From an uncultured Christensenellaceae bacterium (GTDB taxonomy: Bacteria > Bacillota > Clostridia > Christensenellales > Pumilibacteraceae): DNA of 64,000 bases. Positions within the stretch are counted from its first letter, which is position 1; each line of letters starts with the position of its first letter. The stretch is taken from the NCBI GenBank assembly GCA_910586925.1, contig CAJUKG010000001.1, positions 62,001 to 126,000 on the forward strand, read 5' to 3'. The position numbers and the translations under genes are program-made. This document shows, in pieces, positions 52,473-61,886 of the stretch. The notes under the pieces were generated by a model. The model ran no database searches, had not been told where the DNA came from, and saw only the letters and a list, made by a program, of their open reading frames with translations.

Positions 52473-52501
52473 ATTATATATATGCCGCAGGGAGTTGTCA
52501 A
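52473..52501 (-). promoter_or_regulatory. Sigma-A promoter of the ABC exporter
   Basis: Minus strand: TTGACA (52501-52496), 17-base spacer, TATAAT (52478-52473). Confidence 0.85.
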
Positions 52502-52636
52502 GCAACACGGGGCAGTCGCCGCGAGAAATATGACGGCGAAATATTTCCCGCCGTCGTTCGTCGGACGAACGGTTTTTCGGCGGCTGTCTGCGGGAAAAAA
52601 TCGAGGATACTGCGAGCGCGAGCGGTATGTTTATCA

Positions 52637-52700
52637 TGCAAATTTCGAAATGAAAACGACAGATATGTAAATTTCGAAACAGAATATGCAAAATTCGCAA
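52637..52700. promoter_or_regulatory. Three direct repeats upstream of the GH16 gene, candidate operators
   Basis: TGCAAATTTCGAAA (52637-52650), TGTAAATTTCGAAA (52666-52679) and the weaker TGCAAAATTCGCAA (52687-52700), start to start 29 and 21 bases. The TTTCGAAA core is itself palindromic. A TATAAT follows near 52731 and the GH16 gene begins at 52819. The remainder of 52502-52818 holds no gene I can support. Confidence 0.5.
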
Positions 52701-52818
52701 GAATTGCGCCGTGACCCGAAGGTTGAATTATAATGTTTTTGCATTTGAAAATATCGTTATGGAAGTTTATGCAAATTTTACTCTATGATTTACAAAAATC
52801 GAATAACGGAATGAGGGC

Positions 52819-54363
52819 ATGATGAGATTCGGTAACGCAATTAAACGAATATTGTTTGTCGTAACGACTTTTGTCGTGGCGTTTTGTTTTGTCGCGTGCG
52901 GACTTTTCAAGCCGCAGGAAACGCAAAAGCCCGAGAAAGTCACCGTCGCTTTGAGCAAGACCTCGGAGGAGATGACGGTCGGCGGTACGTTTACGCTCAC
53001 GGCGACGGTATCGAACGGCGCGGCTGTCGAGTGGATAAGCGGCGATGACGAAATAGCTACCGTGAGCGACGACGGCGAGGTCACCGCCGTCGCCGCGGGC
53101 GATGTGAAGATCGTCGCGTCGTGCGGCACCGCAATGGCGTCGTGCGCGGTGACGGTCAAGGAAAAACCGACGGTAGAACCGCCGACGCCCGAAGTCCCCG
53201 ACAAACCGACGGTGACCGTTTCCATAAGCAAGAAAAACGTTTCGATAGAGGAAGGCGGGTCGGTCACTCTTACCGCTACCGCGTCGGACGGGTCCGCAGT
53301 CGATTGGAGAAGCGGCAATGCGGCGATCGCGACGGTGCGCGGCGGCGTCGTTACCGCGGTTGCGGCGGGCAAGACGAATATCATCGCGTTTGTCGACAGT
53401 GCGTACGCCATGTGCGCGGTGACCGTTACCGAAAAAGCGGTCGACCCGATAGAGCCTACGCCGGATATTAAAGTGCCTGCGGGCTACAGCCTCGTGTGGC
53501 ACGACGAGTTCGACGGAAACGCTCTCGACACGTCGAAGTGGAACTATCAAACGGGCACGAAGGATAACTATTACGGAAATCAAGGTCCCGATTATTGGGG
53601 CAACAGCGAACTGCAGTATTATACCGATAGCGGCAATGTGTTCGTGCGCGACGGGTCGCTCGAGATCATCGCGAAAAAGGAGCGTCGCGGCGACCGCGAT
53701 TACACTTCGGGCAGGATAGTCACTCGCGACAAAGCGAGCTGGACTTTCGGATACATGGAAGCAAAAATGAAACTTCCGAAGGGCAACGGCATGTGGCCTG
53801 CGTTTTGGATGCTCCCGCAGCCGAATAGTCATGCTTCGTCCAACAACGATTACGGCGGCTGGGCGGCTAACGGCGAGATAGACATTATGGAAGCGAAAGG
53901 CAGACTGCAAAACAAGGTGGACACCACACTGCATTTCGGCGGGTATTGGCCGCAAAATACATATCGGTCGCACGAAACCACGCTGTCCTCCGATATCGAC
54001 GAATGGCATACGTACGCCGTGGAATGGACTGCCGAGTACATAGAGTGGATAGTGGACGGGAAGTCCGCGTTTAAGCTGACAAACGACAGTTGGTATACCG
54101 TCGCGTCGAACGAGCCGAGCGCGCCTTTCGACAAGCCGTTCTACATACTGTTTAACTTCGCAGTCGGCGGCACTTACGATCCCGCGGGCACACAGGCGTT
54201 TCTCGAAGCGAATAATTTCACGTCTGCGGCAATGTACGTAGATTATGTACGCGTATTCCAAAAGAGCGAAAAAAGCGTGTCGGACGGTTCGCTTCGCGCG
54301 GTCGCGTCGGCGGTCGCGCCTCAAGCGGCGATACTTAAAAGAGAGGAAACAGGTAACAGGTAA
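52819..54363 (+). CDS. Glycoside hydrolase family 16 lipoprotein (beta-glucanase type) with two Ig-like domains
   Basis: A 514-residue surface lipoprotein: lipobox FVAC (Cys27), two BIG_2-type Ig-like domains (about 40-115, 130-205; each with EWISGDDEIATVSDDGEVTAVAAG-like sequence), then a GH16 domain (about 220-485). GH16 motifs: LVWHDEFDGNALDTSKWNY at its start, GMWPAFWMLP, and the catalytic NGEIDIMEAKG with Glu352, Asp354 and Glu357, then FNFAVGGTYDP. GH16 members of this form cut beta-1,3 or mixed-linkage glucans; the exact substrate is not shown. The two genes downstream fit a glucan-use cluster. Confidence 0.92.
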   Translation: MMRFGNAIKRILFVVTTFVVAFCFVACGLFKPQETQKPEKVTVALSKTSEEMTVGGTFTLTATVSNGAAVEWISGDDEIATVSDDGEVTAVAAGDVKIVASCGTAMASCAVTVKEKPTVEPPTPEVPDKPTVTVSISKKNVSIEEGGSVTLTATASDGSAVDWRSGNAAIATVRGGVVTAVAAGKTNIIAFVDSAYAMCAVTVTEKAVDPIEPTPDIKVPAGYSLVWHDEFDGNALDTSKWNYQTGTKDNYYGNQGPDYWGNSELQYYTDSGNVFVRDGSLEIIAKKERRGDRDYTSGRIVTRDKASWTFGYMEAKMKLPKGNGMWPAFWMLPQPNSHASSNNDYGGWAANGEIDIMEAKGRLQNKVDTTLHFGGYWPQNTYRSHETTLSSDIDEWHTYAVEWTAEYIEWIVDGKSAFKLTNDSWYTVASNEPSAPFDKPFYILFNFAVGGTYDPAGTQAFLEANNFTSAAMYVDYVRVFQKSEKSVSDGSLRAVASAVAPQAAILKREETGNR

Positions 54364-54412
54364 ACTATCCGTTAAAAACGGCGGTTTAATAAAATTCATC
54401 GAAAAGGAGTAA

Positions 54413-56911
54413 ATGATGAAAGCAAGCAAAGTTCTTACAAGAATCGTGATAGCGGTGCTGTCGTTCGTAATGGCGTTCGGCATGCTGTCACTCGTTGCGT
54501 GTAGCGACGGTAACGACGGCACGCAAAACGCGGGGGGGGGTGTTGAAATCACTCTTTCGGACGCTTCGATAGATGTACAGGTCGGTAAGTCGAAACGGCT
54601 TACCGGGACGGTAAACGTCGACGGCGCGAAGCTCACCTGGTCGTCTGCGGACGAGTCGATCGCGACGGTATCGGCGACAGGTCAGGTAAAAGGCGTCAAG
54701 GTAGGCAAGACTACCGTAACGGCTACATACGAGAGCCATACCGCGACGTGCGAAGTAAACGTCATCGACAGCGTAACGGTTACTTTGAGCGAAAAGACGC
54801 TCGCAATGACGGTCGGCGGCGAAACCAAAACGCTCACCGCAACGGCGAGCAACGGCGGCACGATCGAATGGTCGTCGAGCGACGCGACGGTCGCGAAAGT
54901 GGAAAACGGTGTCGTAACCGCGCTCAAGGAAGGCACGGCTACTATCTACGCCGAGTGCGCAGGCTCGCGCGACGCGTGCGAAGTTACCGTTACCGATCCC
55001 AACCGCACCGCGATCACTGCGAAAGCGGCGGATTCTATCGGCGATAAAGACTTGAATAAAATGTTCTACTTCGCGGTAGACGGTGCGCGTGCGATCGAAG
55101 ACGAAATGTACTACTCGGTCGCGGACGACACCTATCACGTGAAGTTCGAAAACAGCGGCTGGGCATGGTACGGCTTCCAGCTGTTCTACAAAAAGAGCGG
55201 GATCGTCGGCGCGAACAACAACGTCAGTTTCAAACTCAATTCGAGCAAGGCGGGGCATATCACCGTCAACGGCACGCCCTTCGCATTGATCGCGGGCGAT
55301 AACAGCATTTCGCTCGACGGATTCACGGGTATGCTGTCCATTCAGTTCGGTTTGGATAACGGACAGCAGGCGAATGACCTTACGGGCGAGATCTCGGTGA
55401 CGATCACCGAACTCGCGTTCACCCCGTACACCCCCGAAAAGCTCGCCGCGCCGACAGGCTTTACCGTCACCGAAAAGACGATAGCGATCACCGACGACGC
55501 GAACGGCGACAAAGTTCAATCGTACAGAGTCGTGTTCTATAAGGACGAAGTCAAAAAAGGCGAAGTGACCGTCGAAAAGAACGGCACGATCGAGGACGGC
55601 GCGATCGAAGACGGCGAGTACACGCTTGCGGTCTATGCGTACAGCACCGGAAGATACACTTCTTCGGACGAATGTAAGCCCGACCCCGCAGTCACGTACA
55701 CCGTTGCGAACGGCGGTATCAAGTATGACGCCACGTTCAGCGGCGAGGAAGGAATCGAAGCGGGCAAGTGGTACTATTGGAAAGAAGCGGGCACCGTTTC
55801 CGCCAAAGTGGAAAAAGGCAAGCTCCGCGTAGAGTTCTCCGAGAACGGCGGAAACTGGTACAACGTTCAGCTGTTCTACCTCGATCCGTTGGTAGATAAA
55901 ACCAAGACCAACAAGATCACGTTCACTCTTAATTCGAGTGCGGCGGGACATATTCACGTCAACGGCAACGTTATCGAAATCACCGAAGCAAACGTCGGCA
56001 AAGACGTCGAATATACGATTTACAATATCGGTTCGGGCAAAGCGACGGTATCCATCCAAATGGGTAACGGCAGCTCGATAGATATAGTCAACGCGATTAT
56101 GGTGTTTACGTTCACCAACCCGATCGCGACCGAATACGAAAAGGTGAAGCTCGCGACCCCGAGCGTGACGTTCGGCGAAGAATATGCGTACACGATCGCC
56201 GACGAAACCAACGACGCGGCGAACGTAGACGGATACAACCTTGTATTCTATAAAGACGGCAAGGCTGTGACTACCGTCAAAACGAAGACCAAAATGGGCA
56301 AGCTCGACGTGACCGCCATTGCTTCGGGCAGCTATACAGTTAAAGTCGTTGCGGCAGGTTCCGGTCTTTACGCCAACTCCGACGAATCGGATGGCGTATC
56401 GCTCGAAATCGTCAACGAAGGCGGCGTTAAGTACAATATCGCCAACAACGGCGAAGGTGATGCGTGCAAAGCCGAGAATAAAGACAAATGGTGGTTCTGG
56501 AACGACCAAAACTGGTGCGGTTCCAACGTCACGATTGTAGGCACGCCCGCTTACAATGACGGTACCGTCACAATCGGATATACTTCCACCGGAACGTGCG
56601 ACTTCGGTTTGCAGCTTTTCTACAAATCAAGCACATTCAATACGGGTGACTCGCACAAACTCACCATGAAGGTCACTGCCGAAAAAGACGCGACCATAAA
56701 GGTGAACGGTAAGACCGTCGAACTCAAAGCGGGAGTGGAAACGGTTATCGAAGTGACTACGGATGAGGAGGATGCGAAAGCGTCTATAAGCATTCAATTC
56801 GATATAAGTGCCGAGCACAACGCCAATACGTTCACGTTGAGCGATATAGTTCTCGAGCCTGCCGGCGGCGAGGAGCCTGCTCCCGAAACGCCCGAAACGC
56901 CTGCGGAATAA
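54413..56911 (+). CDS. Surface lipoprotein with Ig-like domains and three carbohydrate-binding-like repeats
   Basis: An 832-residue lipoprotein with no enzymatic motif. Lipobox LVAC (Cys30), two BIG_2-like domains (about 45-115, 120-195), then three similar beta-sandwich units, each with an aromatic pair and a QLFYxxx strand: near 225-255 (GWAWYGFQLFYKKSG), 455-495 (KWYYWKEAGTV... NWYNVQLFYLDP), and 685-730 (WWFWNDQNW... FGLQLFYKSS), separated by FnIII-like linkers (EKLAAPTGFTVTEKTIAI). The aromatic-rich units look like carbohydrate-binding modules, and location between GH16 and GH3 supports glucan binding. AAGGAG precedes two adjacent in-frame ATGs. A G9 run occurs at codons 40-43. Confidence 0.75.
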   Translation: MMKASKVLTRIVIAVLSFVMAFGMLSLVACSDGNDGTQNAGGGVEITLSDASIDVQVGKSKRLTGTVNVDGAKLTWSSADESIATVSATGQVKGVKVGKTTVTATYESHTATCEVNVIDSVTVTLSEKTLAMTVGGETKTLTATASNGGTIEWSSSDATVAKVENGVVTALKEGTATIYAECAGSRDACEVTVTDPNRTAITAKAADSIGDKDLNKMFYFAVDGARAIEDEMYYSVADDTYHVKFENSGWAWYGFQLFYKKSGIVGANNNVSFKLNSSKAGHITVNGTPFALIAGDNSISLDGFTGMLSIQFGLDNGQQANDLTGEISVTITELAFTPYTPEKLAAPTGFTVTEKTIAITDDANGDKVQSYRVVFYKDEVKKGEVTVEKNGTIEDGAIEDGEYTLAVYAYSTGRYTSSDECKPDPAVTYTVANGGIKYDATFSGEEGIEAGKWYYWKEAGTVSAKVEKGKLRVEFSENGGNWYNVQLFYLDPLVDKTKTNKITFTLNSSAAGHIHVNGNVIEITEANVGKDVEYTIYNIGSGKATVSIQMGNGSSIDIVNAIMVFTFTNPIATEYEKVKLATPSVTFGEEYAYTIADETNDAANVDGYNLVFYKDGKAVTTVKTKTKMGKLDVTAIASGSYTVKVVAAGSGLYANSDESDGVSLEIVNEGGVKYNIANNGEGDACKAENKDKWWFWNDQNWCGSNVTIVGTPAYNDGTVTIGYTSTGTCDFGLQLFYKSSTFNTGDSHKLTMKVTAEKDATIKVNGKTVELKAGVETVIEVTTDEEDAKASISIQFDISAEHNANTFTLSDIVLEPAGGEEPAPETPETPAE
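54532..54540 (+). repeat. G9 homopolymer in the lipoprotein gene
   Basis: Nine G encoding Gly-Gly-Gly ten residues after the lipidated cysteine. Slippage by one base would end the protein early, so expression could be phase variable. Confidence 0.75.
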
Positions 56912-57001
56912 GCGTACTGTAAAATTCGCTACATTAGGCGCAAATATCGAAAATATCAAAATTTCGGGTAATTATCTTTTATAATACACGCAAGACATTT
57001 C

Positions 57002-57031
57002 ACGCAAGCCGCAGTAACATGCGGTTTGCGT
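57002..57031 (+). other. Hairpin in the leader of the GH3 gene
   Basis: ACGCAAGCCGCA (57002-57013), loop GTAACA, TGCGGTTTGCGT (57020-57031): a 12-bp stem with one G-T pair and no T run, 46 bases before the GH3 ATG. TATAAT near 56980 lies upstream. It could be an attenuator or RNA stabiliser; either is inference. Confidence 0.5.
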
Positions 57032-57077
57032 TGAAGTGTGTAAAAGTCTTTTTACAATATTTTACAAGGAGAATGGT

Positions 57078-60000
57078 ATGAAGGTAAAATTAAGCGTCAA
57101 ACAAATTGTGCTTATTTGCGTTACCGCGTTGCTCATCGGCATTTTGATCGCCGCGAATATCGTGCTCGATTTATTCTCGCCGATACTGCATCGCGTTTTC
57201 GCGGGTGAGCGCAGAGTGGAAAACACGGAGGAAGCGAAAAACGCGCTCGCCGCAGGTAACGAGCTTGTACAGGAGCTGACCGAGGAGAGCATCGTGCTTC
57301 TTACCAACAAGGACAAGGCTTTGCCGCTCGACATGGACACGAAAGTCAATTTGTTCGGGTGGAACGCCACCGATAACGGCTTTATGCTGACGGGCGGCGG
57401 CAGCGGCGGCACAAGCCCTTCGGAGGAGAACAAAGTCACGCTCACTCAAGCTCTCAAAGCGGAAGGCATGGAGTACAATACCGAGCTTCTCAAAGAGTTC
57501 GACAAAGTGAGTTCGCAGGACGCCGACAACAACAGTTCGGCGCAGGCGCACATGCTTTACAATCCCGCCGCGTCGTTCTATACCGACGCGCTCATGGAAA
57601 GCGCGTACGATTATTCAAACGTCGCGGTCATAGTGCTTTCGCGGTTCGGTCGCGAGAACGGTGGCGCGGGCGAGCTTGTCAACGTTCGCGACAGCAATTA
57701 TAAGAACGGCGAAATTCTCGAGCTTACAACCAACGAAAAAGCTATGTTCGCGGCTGTATCGAAAACGTTCGGGCAGAACGGCAAGATAATCGTTCTTCTC
57801 AATACCTGCAACAACATGGAACTCGCGTTCCTCGAGGAATACGACGTCGACGCCGCGCTGTATGTCGGAATACCCGGTCAGTCGGGCGCGCTCGCAATTC
57901 CACGCGTGCTTCGCGGCAGAGCGAAAGATCTCGTCAAGGAAGAAAACGGCGGCGAGGTCGTGCGTTACGTAACGCCGTCGGGCAAGACTGCGGACATTTA
58001 TCCGTATTCTTACAATCCCGAGGACGGCAAGAACTACAGCTCGACCTGGGTCAACGCCATTTCCAACGGCGAGTCCATCGTCTACAGCGAAGGCATTTAT
58101 TACGGATATAAATGGTACGAAACGGCGGACGTCGAAGGCTTCTTCGACGACGCGAAACGCGGCGAAAAAGCAGGCTACGACGCGGTCGTGCAGTTCCCGT
58201 TCGGTTACGGGCTTTCGTACACCGAATTCAAGTGGACGATAGAGAAACTCCCCGAAAGCACCGACCTCGTCGAAAAGGGCAAGTACGAACTTCAAGTGCG
58301 CGTCGAGAACTTGACAGACGTGCCGGGCAAAGACGTCGTGCAGTTGTACTACACTCCGCCGTACAAGAGCGGCGGCATAGAGAAAGCGGCTATGAACCTG
58401 CTCGCTTTCGGTAAGACCGAAACGCTCAAGAAAGGGCAGTCGCAAGTTCTCACGCTGTCGTTCAGCGCGTACGACCTCGCGTCGTTCGACGATTACGACA
58501 AGAATAAAAACGACTTTGCGGGATACGAACTCGAAGCGGGCAAGTACACGCTCAAACTTATGAGCGACTCGCACAACGCGCACGAATGTTTCGATGCGAG
58601 CGGTAACAAGACCGATAGCACCGTCGAACTCGACTGCGCCGAAACGATCAAGTACGCGAAAGACCCCGTGACGGGCGAAACGGTCACGACGCGGTTCACG
58701 GGTGCCACAGCTTACGGCAATACGCCTATCGACGGCACCACCGCCAATTCCAATATCAAGTATCTCTCGCGCGAGGGACGCTTTGCGAACTTCTCGAGTA
58801 TTCAAAAGTACAACGCTACGGCGGCGGGCAACACCACCAACGACGTGTACGGCAATGAGGACGTGTCTAAAATCGCGTACGGCGTCGATGCGGGCAAGTA
58901 CCTTGTCACCGACAGCAACGGCAATAAAGTGCCGCTTTCGGTGCTCGAAGGCAGCGGGTCGGGCGGTATCGAACTCGAATACAACATAGACCTCATGCTC
59001 GATCTTGCCGATTACGAAAGCAAGACTTGGGACGAGTTCCTCAATCAGATGACGCAAAAGGAGATCCTCGACCTCATCGGTATGGGCGGATTCCAAACGA
59101 TAGCCGTCGCGTCGATAGGCAAGCCGCGCTGCGAGGACCTCGACGGTCCCGCGGGCTTCAGTCCCAACAGCGTTACGCGTCCCGACGCTTCGTCCGACTG
59201 GACGGCATTCCCGTCCGAAGCTCTCATCGGCTGCTCGTGGAGCCAAAGACTGCTCTACAACATGGGCAGAGCGCAGGGCGCGATCGCGAGCGCGACCGGT
59301 CTTAACGGCTGGTACGGTCCGGGCGTCAACCTGCACCGCAGCCCGTACAATTCGCGTAACTTCGAATACTACAGCGAGGACGGCTTGCTCTCGGGCAAGC
59401 TCGCCGCCGAAGTAATTCGCGGCGCGAAGCAGGCGAATACTTACTGCTACATCAAGCACTTCGCCGCGAGCGAAGCGGGTCAGAACCCCGGCAACTGGTA
59501 TACTTGGCTCACCGAACAGAACCTGCGCGAGAACTATCTCCGCCCGTTCGAGATCGCAGTCAAAGAGGGCGGCTCGAACGCGATCATGTCGGCGTTCAAC
59601 CGTCTGGGCAAAGATTGGATAGGCAGAAACGCCGCGCTCTCGATCGACGTGCTTCGCGGCGAGTGGAAGTTCCGCGGCTCGATGATCACCGACTGGTATA
59701 ACGCCGACTTCATGGATTACCGCGCGGGCGTGCTCGCAGGCAACGACCTGTGGCTGGACGGCACGTCGCAAAAACCCGCGAGCGGATTGAACCTCGACAA
59801 CGCGTCGGATAAGTTCGCTTCGCGCAGAGCGGTCAAGAACATTCTCTATACGTATATCGACACTTATGTCGCCGCGTACGATTACGCCGAAAACGGCGAC
59901 CCGAACGACCCGTACAAAGTCAAGATCGACAGCGTCAATATCAATGCCGCGCCGTTCTCCGGACTCTTTGTCGCGCTGTGGGTAGTGATCGACGTGCTTA

Positions 60001-60188
60001 TCGTCGGCGGCATGGCTGTTTGCGTCGTGTTCTTCGTGCTCGCGCTCATGAAACAGCTCAAGTCGGGAAATGGCGCAAAGACGGTGCCCGCGACGGGCGA
60101 GTCCGCGCCTGTGACGGACGATACGACGCCTGCGGCAGACGAGCCTGCGCCTGCGACGGACGAATCCGCGCCGCCGAGCGAAGAATAA
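57078..60188 (+). CDS. Membrane-anchored glycoside hydrolase family 3 with permuted domains
   Basis: A 1036-residue beta-glucosidase-type enzyme. Domain order is unusual: the GH3 C-domain comes first (about 50-400), then the FnIII-like domain (about 400-500), then, after a linker, the catalytic GH3 N-domain (about 650-920). It carries DLDGPAGF, VNLHRSPYNSRNFEYYSEDGLLSGKLAAEVIRG, YIKHFAASEAG and the nucleophile Asp of SMITDWYNADF (about residue 872). A membrane helix lies at each end: residues 8-32 and about 955-985 (FVALWVVIDVLIVGGMAVCVVFF). The C-terminal tail is Pro/Ala/Thr/Asp-rich. ATG 57078 has AAGGAG upstream. The permuted order is known from some rumen bacterial enzymes. Confidence 0.9.
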   Translation: MKVKLSVKQIVLICVTALLIGILIAANIVLDLFSPILHRVFAGERRVENTEEAKNALAAGNELVQELTEESIVLLTNKDKALPLDMDTKVNLFGWNATDNGFMLTGGGSGGTSPSEENKVTLTQALKAEGMEYNTELLKEFDKVSSQDADNNSSAQAHMLYNPAASFYTDALMESAYDYSNVAVIVLSRFGRENGGAGELVNVRDSNYKNGEILELTTNEKAMFAAVSKTFGQNGKIIVLLNTCNNMELAFLEEYDVDAALYVGIPGQSGALAIPRVLRGRAKDLVKEENGGEVVRYVTPSGKTADIYPYSYNPEDGKNYSSTWVNAISNGESIVYSEGIYYGYKWYETADVEGFFDDAKRGEKAGYDAVVQFPFGYGLSYTEFKWTIEKLPESTDLVEKGKYELQVRVENLTDVPGKDVVQLYYTPPYKSGGIEKAAMNLLAFGKTETLKKGQSQVLTLSFSAYDLASFDDYDKNKNDFAGYELEAGKYTLKLMSDSHNAHECFDASGNKTDSTVELDCAETIKYAKDPVTGETVTTRFTGATAYGNTPIDGTTANSNIKYLSREGRFANFSSIQKYNATAAGNTTNDVYGNEDVSKIAYGVDAGKYLVTDSNGNKVPLSVLEGSGSGGIELEYNIDLMLDLADYESKTWDEFLNQMTQKEILDLIGMGGFQTIAVASIGKPRCEDLDGPAGFSPNSVTRPDASSDWTAFPSEALIGCSWSQRLLYNMGRAQGAIASATGLNGWYGPGVNLHRSPYNSRNFEYYSEDGLLSGKLAAEVIRGAKQANTYCYIKHFAASEAGQNPGNWYTWLTEQNLRENYLRPFEIAVKEGGSNAIMSAFNRLGKDWIGRNAALSIDVLRGEWKFRGSMITDWYNADFMDYRAGVLAGNDLWLDGTSQKPASGLNLDNASDKFASRRAVKNILYTYIDTYVAAYDYAENGDPNDPYKVKIDSVNINAAPFSGLFVALWVVIDVLIVGGMAVCVVFFVLALMKQLKSGNGAKTVPATGESAPVTDDTTPAADEPAPATDESAPPSEE

Positions 60189-60220
60189 CGAGCAATAACA
60201 AATCTTAATATCACAACACA

Positions 60221-60260
60221 AAATTCCCCTGTAAAACGACTGTTTTGCGGGGGAATTTGT
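60221..60260 (+). terminator. Terminator of the GH3 gene
   Basis: AAATTCCCC plus TGTAAAAC (60222-60238) pair with GTTTTGCG plus GGGGAATTT (60243-60259), a long stem of 16-17 bp with two wobble pairs, ending in a T-containing tail. Confidence 0.85.
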
Positions 60261-60292
60261 TAATTTCCGACCTTTAATTTGCAAAATATTGT

Positions 60293-60320
60293 TGATTTTA
60301 TCGGTATTCTTTGATATACT
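60293..60320 (+). promoter_or_regulatory. Promoter of the Wzz-like gene
   Basis: TTGATT (60293-60298), 16-base spacer, TATACT (60315-60320). The ATG is at 60360. Confidence 0.7.
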
Positions 60321-60359
60321 AATAGTGTTTTAGGTCACATGCAGACAGGAGAAATACTC

Positions 60360-61859
60360 ATGAATAAAGATTACGAATTTATCGAGGACGAGTACGAAGA
60401 AGGTATTACGTTCAAAAAGGTGGCGCACTTCTTCAAAAAAGGGTGGTTGCGCGCGATAGTGTACGTGGTAATATGCCTGCTCGTCGCGCTCGTGGTGGCG
60501 TTGCCGATACGCACGTTTTATCGTTCGGAGCCTGTCGCGCAAACGACGATCGAGTTTGTTTACGACGGGATAGAGCAAGGTCTTGCGCCCGACGGCTCGA
60601 TACTTTCCACCGATAATATAATAACTTCGACTGTGCTCGCGGACGCGGTAGACCGCGCCGAGCTCGGCGAAAAGATAAACAACGTTTCGACGCTTCGCAG
60701 CAACATGCGGGTAGAGGCGGTGGAAACGGAGGAGTACGCTTCGCTCGTCGAGGCTGCCGCTAACGGCGACGCGAACGCCATAGCGACGCTTCGCACGTAC
60801 GTCATGCACCCGACGAGTTTCAATATCGTTATTTCAAATCCCGCCGCGCTCGGATTGACAGATTCGGAAGCGAAAAAACTGCTTTCCTGCATAGTCAACA
60901 GCTATTATGCCGATTTTCTCAAGCGGTATACCGTGCAGGAAATGTTCTCGCAGGACGTTTTCGCGCTGTCGTCCGACTCGAATATCGAGTTCGTAAACAT
61001 TCTCGATATTTACGAAACCGCGCTTAAGGATATTCGCGCGTCTATACAGAAATTCGCGGACTCCGATCCCGATTTCGTTTCGCGTGTAAGCAGTAAGTCG
61101 TTCGTGACGCTCGTAAGCGACTTGATACTTCTCGAAAGCAAGTGCGAGCAGATCGACGGCTATGTTTCCACCAATAACATCTGGGCGGACAAGAGCGTCG
61201 CTTACGACGCGCTCAAAGTGCAACAGGAAGAAATCGGCAACCGCATCGCGTCGCTCAAGGAATACGTGGCGTCGCTCAACAAACAGATAGAACTCATCAA
61301 TCAGGAATATCAGATCGTAGCCGACGGCGACAAACAGCAGATCATAGTCGGCAAGTATCCGCCCGTTTACGAAGAATGTCATCGCAAGCTCGACGAGGCG
61401 AACCGTCAAATACACGATTACGACGTCAGGCTCAAGAACGTCGAAATGCGCATAGCGAAGATCGACCCCGACAAAGTCGGCGAAAACATTACGCCCACGC
61501 CGTCGACGCTCGTGGAAGCGGCGCGCAAAAGATTCGCGGCTTTCGAGAAAGAAGCGTCGGAAACGGTCGCGCAGGCTAACACCACGATCGCCGATTATTA
61601 CACGACGCAGTACGTCGCTTCGTCGGTGCGGCAGATCCGTCAGCCGATCGTGACGCGTATCGGACTCGATTTCAGCATGGTAGTCGTGTTCCTTGCCGCC
61701 GGTGCGTTCGGGTTTATCGTTTCGCTCATCGTCACGGCGATAAAGATCTCCTACGCGAATGTCGCGCGTAAAAAGAAAGCCGCTCGCGACGGCGATGCGG
61801 CGGCGGTAGCGGAAGCCGCAAACGAAAAAGAGGAAACGGCGGAAGCCAAAACGGAATAG
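60360..61859 (+). CDS. Wzz-like (chain-length/capsule type) membrane protein
   Basis: A 499-residue protein with the topology of Wzz/YveK polysaccharide co-polymerases: acidic N-terminus, membrane helix at about 30-52 (AIVYVVICLLVALVVALPI), a long external part with helical coiled-coil stretches (about 270-340 and 360-430), a second membrane helix at about 440-465 (FSMVVVFLAAGAFGFIVSLIVTAI), and a basic then Ala/Glu-rich tail. No tyrosine-kinase domain follows, and no glycosyltransferase cluster is nearby, so its role in chain-length control is inferred from shape alone. AGGAGA precedes ATG 60360. The GH13 gene follows after 27 bases. Confidence 0.6.
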   Translation: MNKDYEFIEDEYEEGITFKKVAHFFKKGWLRAIVYVVICLLVALVVALPIRTFYRSEPVAQTTIEFVYDGIEQGLAPDGSILSTDNIITSTVLADAVDRAELGEKINNVSTLRSNMRVEAVETEEYASLVEAAANGDANAIATLRTYVMHPTSFNIVISNPAALGLTDSEAKKLLSCIVNSYYADFLKRYTVQEMFSQDVFALSSDSNIEFVNILDIYETALKDIRASIQKFADSDPDFVSRVSSKSFVTLVSDLILLESKCEQIDGYVSTNNIWADKSVAYDALKVQQEEIGNRIASLKEYVASLNKQIELINQEYQIVADGDKQQIIVGKYPPVYEECHRKLDEANRQIHDYDVRLKNVEMRIAKIDPDKVGENITPTPSTLVEAARKRFAAFEKEASETVAQANTTIADYYTTQYVASSVRQIRQPIVTRIGLDFSMVVVFLAAGAFGFIVSLIVTAIKISYANVARKKKAARDGDAAAVAEAANEKEETAEAKTE

Positions 61860-61886
61860 TTCTGTCAATCGGGAAGGAAAAATAAT

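Noticed and set aside
54488..56509. A 673-codon minus-strand open frame
   Set aside because: Antisense to the binding lipoprotein, which has a lipobox, domains and a ribosome binding site; the shadow frame has none.
57615..60284. An 889-codon minus-strand open frame
   Set aside because: Antisense to the GH3 gene; Arg/Val-rich with no recognisable domain.
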